From positions 1-15,218 of the forward strand of contig DAOUYN010000003.1 of assembly GCA_030666075.1 (NCBI GenBank): DNA of 15,218 nucleotides. Direction: 5' to 3'. The stretch comes from Actinomycetes bacterium. Its GTDB lineage: Bacteria; Actinomycetota; Aquicultoria; CAJVYJ01; JAUVQD01. The notes under the pieces were generated by a model. That model was not told the origin of the DNA, searched no databases, and saw nothing but the letters and a program-made list of their open reading frames with translations. Every line of letters starts with the position of its first letter. Position 1 is the first letter of the stretch. The position numbers and the translations under genes were made by a program. This document shows positions 13,731 through 15,218 of the stretch, in pieces.

Positions 13731-15218
13731 AGGAACTGGAGCTCCCGCAAGTCCAGAAGCTCATAACTAAAGGCAACAAACGAGGCGTCCTGGGCAGCGA
13801 GGAGGTCGTCGATACTCTTAATAAGGTCGATCTTTCAGCCGAGCAGATGGATAATATTTACGCTCAGTTTGATTCACTCGGCATCAGTGTCGTCGAGAGC
13901 CAGCCGACCGGCCAAGGCGACGGCGATACGCCCAAGGCTAAAGCTGCCACAAAAACCAAGAAGGCCCCGAAGACCACTAAAACTACGAAGGCCAAAAAGG
14001 ATGCGAAGCCCACGAAGGCTGCCGGCGCCACCAAGGCTGCTAAAGACGTAAAGCCTACAAAGACCCCGAAGGCTGCTAAAGCTGTTAAGGATACGAAAGC
14101 AGCAAAGGCTACGAAGGCAGACAAGGCCATAAAGGCCCCGAAGGCTGCTAAGGTCGCAAAGGTCGCAAAGGTCACGAAGGCTGCTAAAACTGATAAGGAT
14201 GCGAAAGCAGCAAAGACCGCTAAAGTCGCTAAAGCTGATAAAGACACCAAGGCCGCAAAGACCACCAAGGCTACAAAAGCAACAAAGGCAACGAAAGCTG
14301 ATAAAGACACCAAGGCCGCTAAAGCTAAAACGGATAAGCCAAAAACAACCAAGAAGTCCGCAAAGGCTGTAAAGAAGACGCCCAGTGGCCCCAGTGAGCC
14401 GGGCGTTAAGAAGAAGATAGATTTCTCGATCAAGACCATGACGAGCGATCCGGTCCGGATGTATTTGAAAGAGATCGGCAAAGTGGCTCTTTTGACCGCG
14501 GCGCAGGAGGTAACGTTGGCCAAGGCGATAGAGGCCGGCGAGGAGGCCATCCGCGAGCTGGAAGAGGCCGCAGAGCTGACGCGGGCCACGAAGCGTCGCC
14601 TACAGCGCGTTGAGCGTGAGGGTATGGCGGCCAAGCGCAAGCTCGTCGAAGCCAATTTGCGGCTTGTGGTCAGTATCGCTAAGCGCTATGTCGGTAGAGG
14701 GATGCTCTTTCTCGACCTCATCCAAGAGGGAAACCTCGGTCTCATTCGCGCTGTCGAGAAGTTCGATTATCGCAAAGGTTATAAGTTCAGTACTTACGCT
14801 ACATGGTGGATCCGCCAAGCGATCACGCGGGCTATCGCCGACCAGGCCCGGACGATCCGTATTCCGGTCCATATGGTCGAGACGATCAACAAATTGATCC
14901 GGGTCCAGCGTCAACTTCTTCAGGAGTATGGGCGGGAGCCGAGCCCTGAAGAGATCGGGGCGCAGATGGAGCTTCCACCGGAAAAAGTGCGCGAGATATT
15001 AAAGATTTCTCAAGAGCCAGTCTCGCTGGAGACACCGATCGGCGAGGAAGAAGACTCGCAATTAGGCGATTTTATCGAAGACCAAGAGGCCGTTGTTCCG
15101 GCGGACGCGGCGTCATTTTCGCTCCTTCAGCAACAATTACGGCGCATCCTTGATACGCTGACAGACCGGGAGCGCAAGGTCATTGAGCTGCGGTTTGGCC
15201 TCAAAGATGGCCATCCGA
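13715..15218 (+). CDS. rpoD: Principal RNA polymerase sigma factor (RpoD/SigA), 3' end missing
   Basis: The main sigma-70 factor, which directs RNA polymerase to housekeeping promoters. The frame is open from GTG 13715 to the right edge (501 codons). GGAGG at 13704-13708, six bases upstream, sets the start. Residues 6-60 resemble region 1.1 ([20 protein letters not shown], then an LxxLGIxVVE-like end). Residues 74-222 are a Lys/Ala/Thr linker with lysine at nearly every third position. Region 1.2 begins at D245 ([16 protein letters not shown]). Region 2 includes [18 protein letters not shown] near 312-329 and [14 protein letters not shown], and is followed by RTIRIPVHM near 378. Region 4 starts near 467 ([15 protein letters not shown]) and is cut off, so about 60 residues including the -35-binding helix lie outside. 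Sequence in regions 1.2-4 is close to mycobacterial SigA. Confidence 0.95.
   Translation, partial: MGQEVKELELPQVQKLITKGNKRGVLGSEEVVDTLNKVDLSAEQMDNIYAQFDSLGISVVESQPTGQGDGDTPKAKAATKTKKAPKTTKTTKAKKDAKPTKAAGATKAAKDVKPTKTPKAAKAVKDTKAAKATKADKAIKAPKAAKVAKVAKVTKAAKTDKDAKAAKTAKVAKADKDTKAAKTTKATKATKATKADKDTKAAKAKTDKPKTTKKSAKAVKKTPSGPSEPGVKKKIDFSIKTMTSDPVRMYLKEIGKVALLTAAQEVTLAKAIEAGEEAIRELEEAAELTRATKRRLQRVEREGMAAKRKLVEANLRLVVSIAKRYVGRGMLFLDLIQEGNLGLIRAVEKFDYRKGYKFSTYATWWIRQAITRAIADQARTIRIPVHMVETINKLIRVQRQLLQEYGREPSPEEIGAQMELPPEKVREILKISQEPVSLETPIGEEEDSQLGDFIEDQEAVVPADAASFSLLQQQLRRILDTLTDRERKVIELRFGLKDGHP
13934..14380 (+). repeat. Lysine-rich repetitive coding segment with a 26-bp direct repeat
   Basis: Within the sigma factor gene the DNA repeats with a loose 9-base period (Lys-x-x), mostly AAG/AAA followed by GCT, GCA, ACC or ACG. 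An exact 26-bp copy occurs at 14231-14256 and 14294-14319, offset by 63 bases (21 codons), and encodes KADKDTKAA twice. The offset keeps the frame, so gain or loss of one unit would alter length without breaking the gene. Confidence 0.85.

Noticed and set aside
13934..14380. CRISPR array or non-coding tandem repeat
   Set aside because: Repeats follow a 9-base codon pattern in the rpoD frame, with no regular spacers, and the frame stays open throughout.
13864..14655. Long open minus-strand frame encoding an apparently hydrophobic, Ala/Phe/Val-rich 'membrane protein'
   Set aside because: It is the antisense of the lysine/alanine-rich sigma factor linker: AAG/AAA codons read backwards give Phe and Leu, and GCx gives Ala, Ser or Gly. 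It lies fully inside rpoD and has no ribosome binding site or family motif that I can see.
1..15218. tRNA or rRNA genes, insertion sequences, prophage or defence genes
   Set aside because: I looked for cloverleaf-like segments, terminal inverted repeats and transposase, integrase or nuclease motifs in the gene products and found none; the gaps between genes are too short to hide them.

Overview
The window looks like ordinary chromosomal DNA of a deep-branching, probably anaerobic actinobacterium. This is an inference. It rests on the principal sigma factor, whose regions 1.2 to 4 closely resemble mycobacterial SigA, on a MurJ of the actinobacterial type, on a moderately high GC content, and on frequent TTG starts (about six of the fifteen genes). 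An anaerobic or redox-flexible lifestyle is suggested by the redox repressor Rex sitting directly upstream of mobA and fdhD, which serve molybdenum-dependent formate dehydrogenases. I see no phage, insertion sequence, CRISPR array, tRNA or rRNA. No gene-free stretch exceeds about 150 bases.

Layout. At 1-110 (minus) is the 5' end of rpsT (ribosomal protein S20). It diverges from murJ (264-1898), which is followed by a small stand-alone NIL-domain gene (1913-2152). From 2174 to 5894 lies a sulfur-centred cluster. It starts with a minus-strand MnmA (tRNA 2-thiolation) carrying an IscU/NifU-like scaffold domain at its N-terminus. Diverging from it is a plus-strand operon of a DUF523/TudS-like thiopyrimidine desulfidase, a ThiI-like PP-loop enzyme with an NFACT-R-like C-terminal domain, and an S-methyl-5'-thioadenosine phosphorylase. 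The two arms start about 20 bp apart around a symmetric -10 element and both may be leaderless. A convergent PfkB-family kinase (5891-6790) shares its stop codon palindrome with the phosphorylase.

Next come a membrane site-2-type metalloprotease with CBS domains (6927-8048) and then the operon rex-mobA-fdhD (8150-10112). Two TGTTAC-type palindromes cover the predicted rex promoter. A FtsB/DivIC-like cell-division protein (10187-10582) converges on an HtrA-type serine protease (10591-11769, minus).

The window ends with dnaG (11919-13730) and, overlapping it by 16 bases, the principal sigma factor gene rpoD/sigA (13715 to beyond the edge). The sigma factor has a recognisable region 1.1. A linker of about 150 residues, with lysine at nearly every third position, separates it from region 1.2.

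The most interesting part is the 2174-5894 block. It places the making of thiolated tRNA, a probable route for desulfurating thiolated uracil nucleotides and a sulfur-nucleoside phosphorylase next to each other. The fusion suggests that an Fe-S cluster or sulfur is delivered to MnmA in cis.
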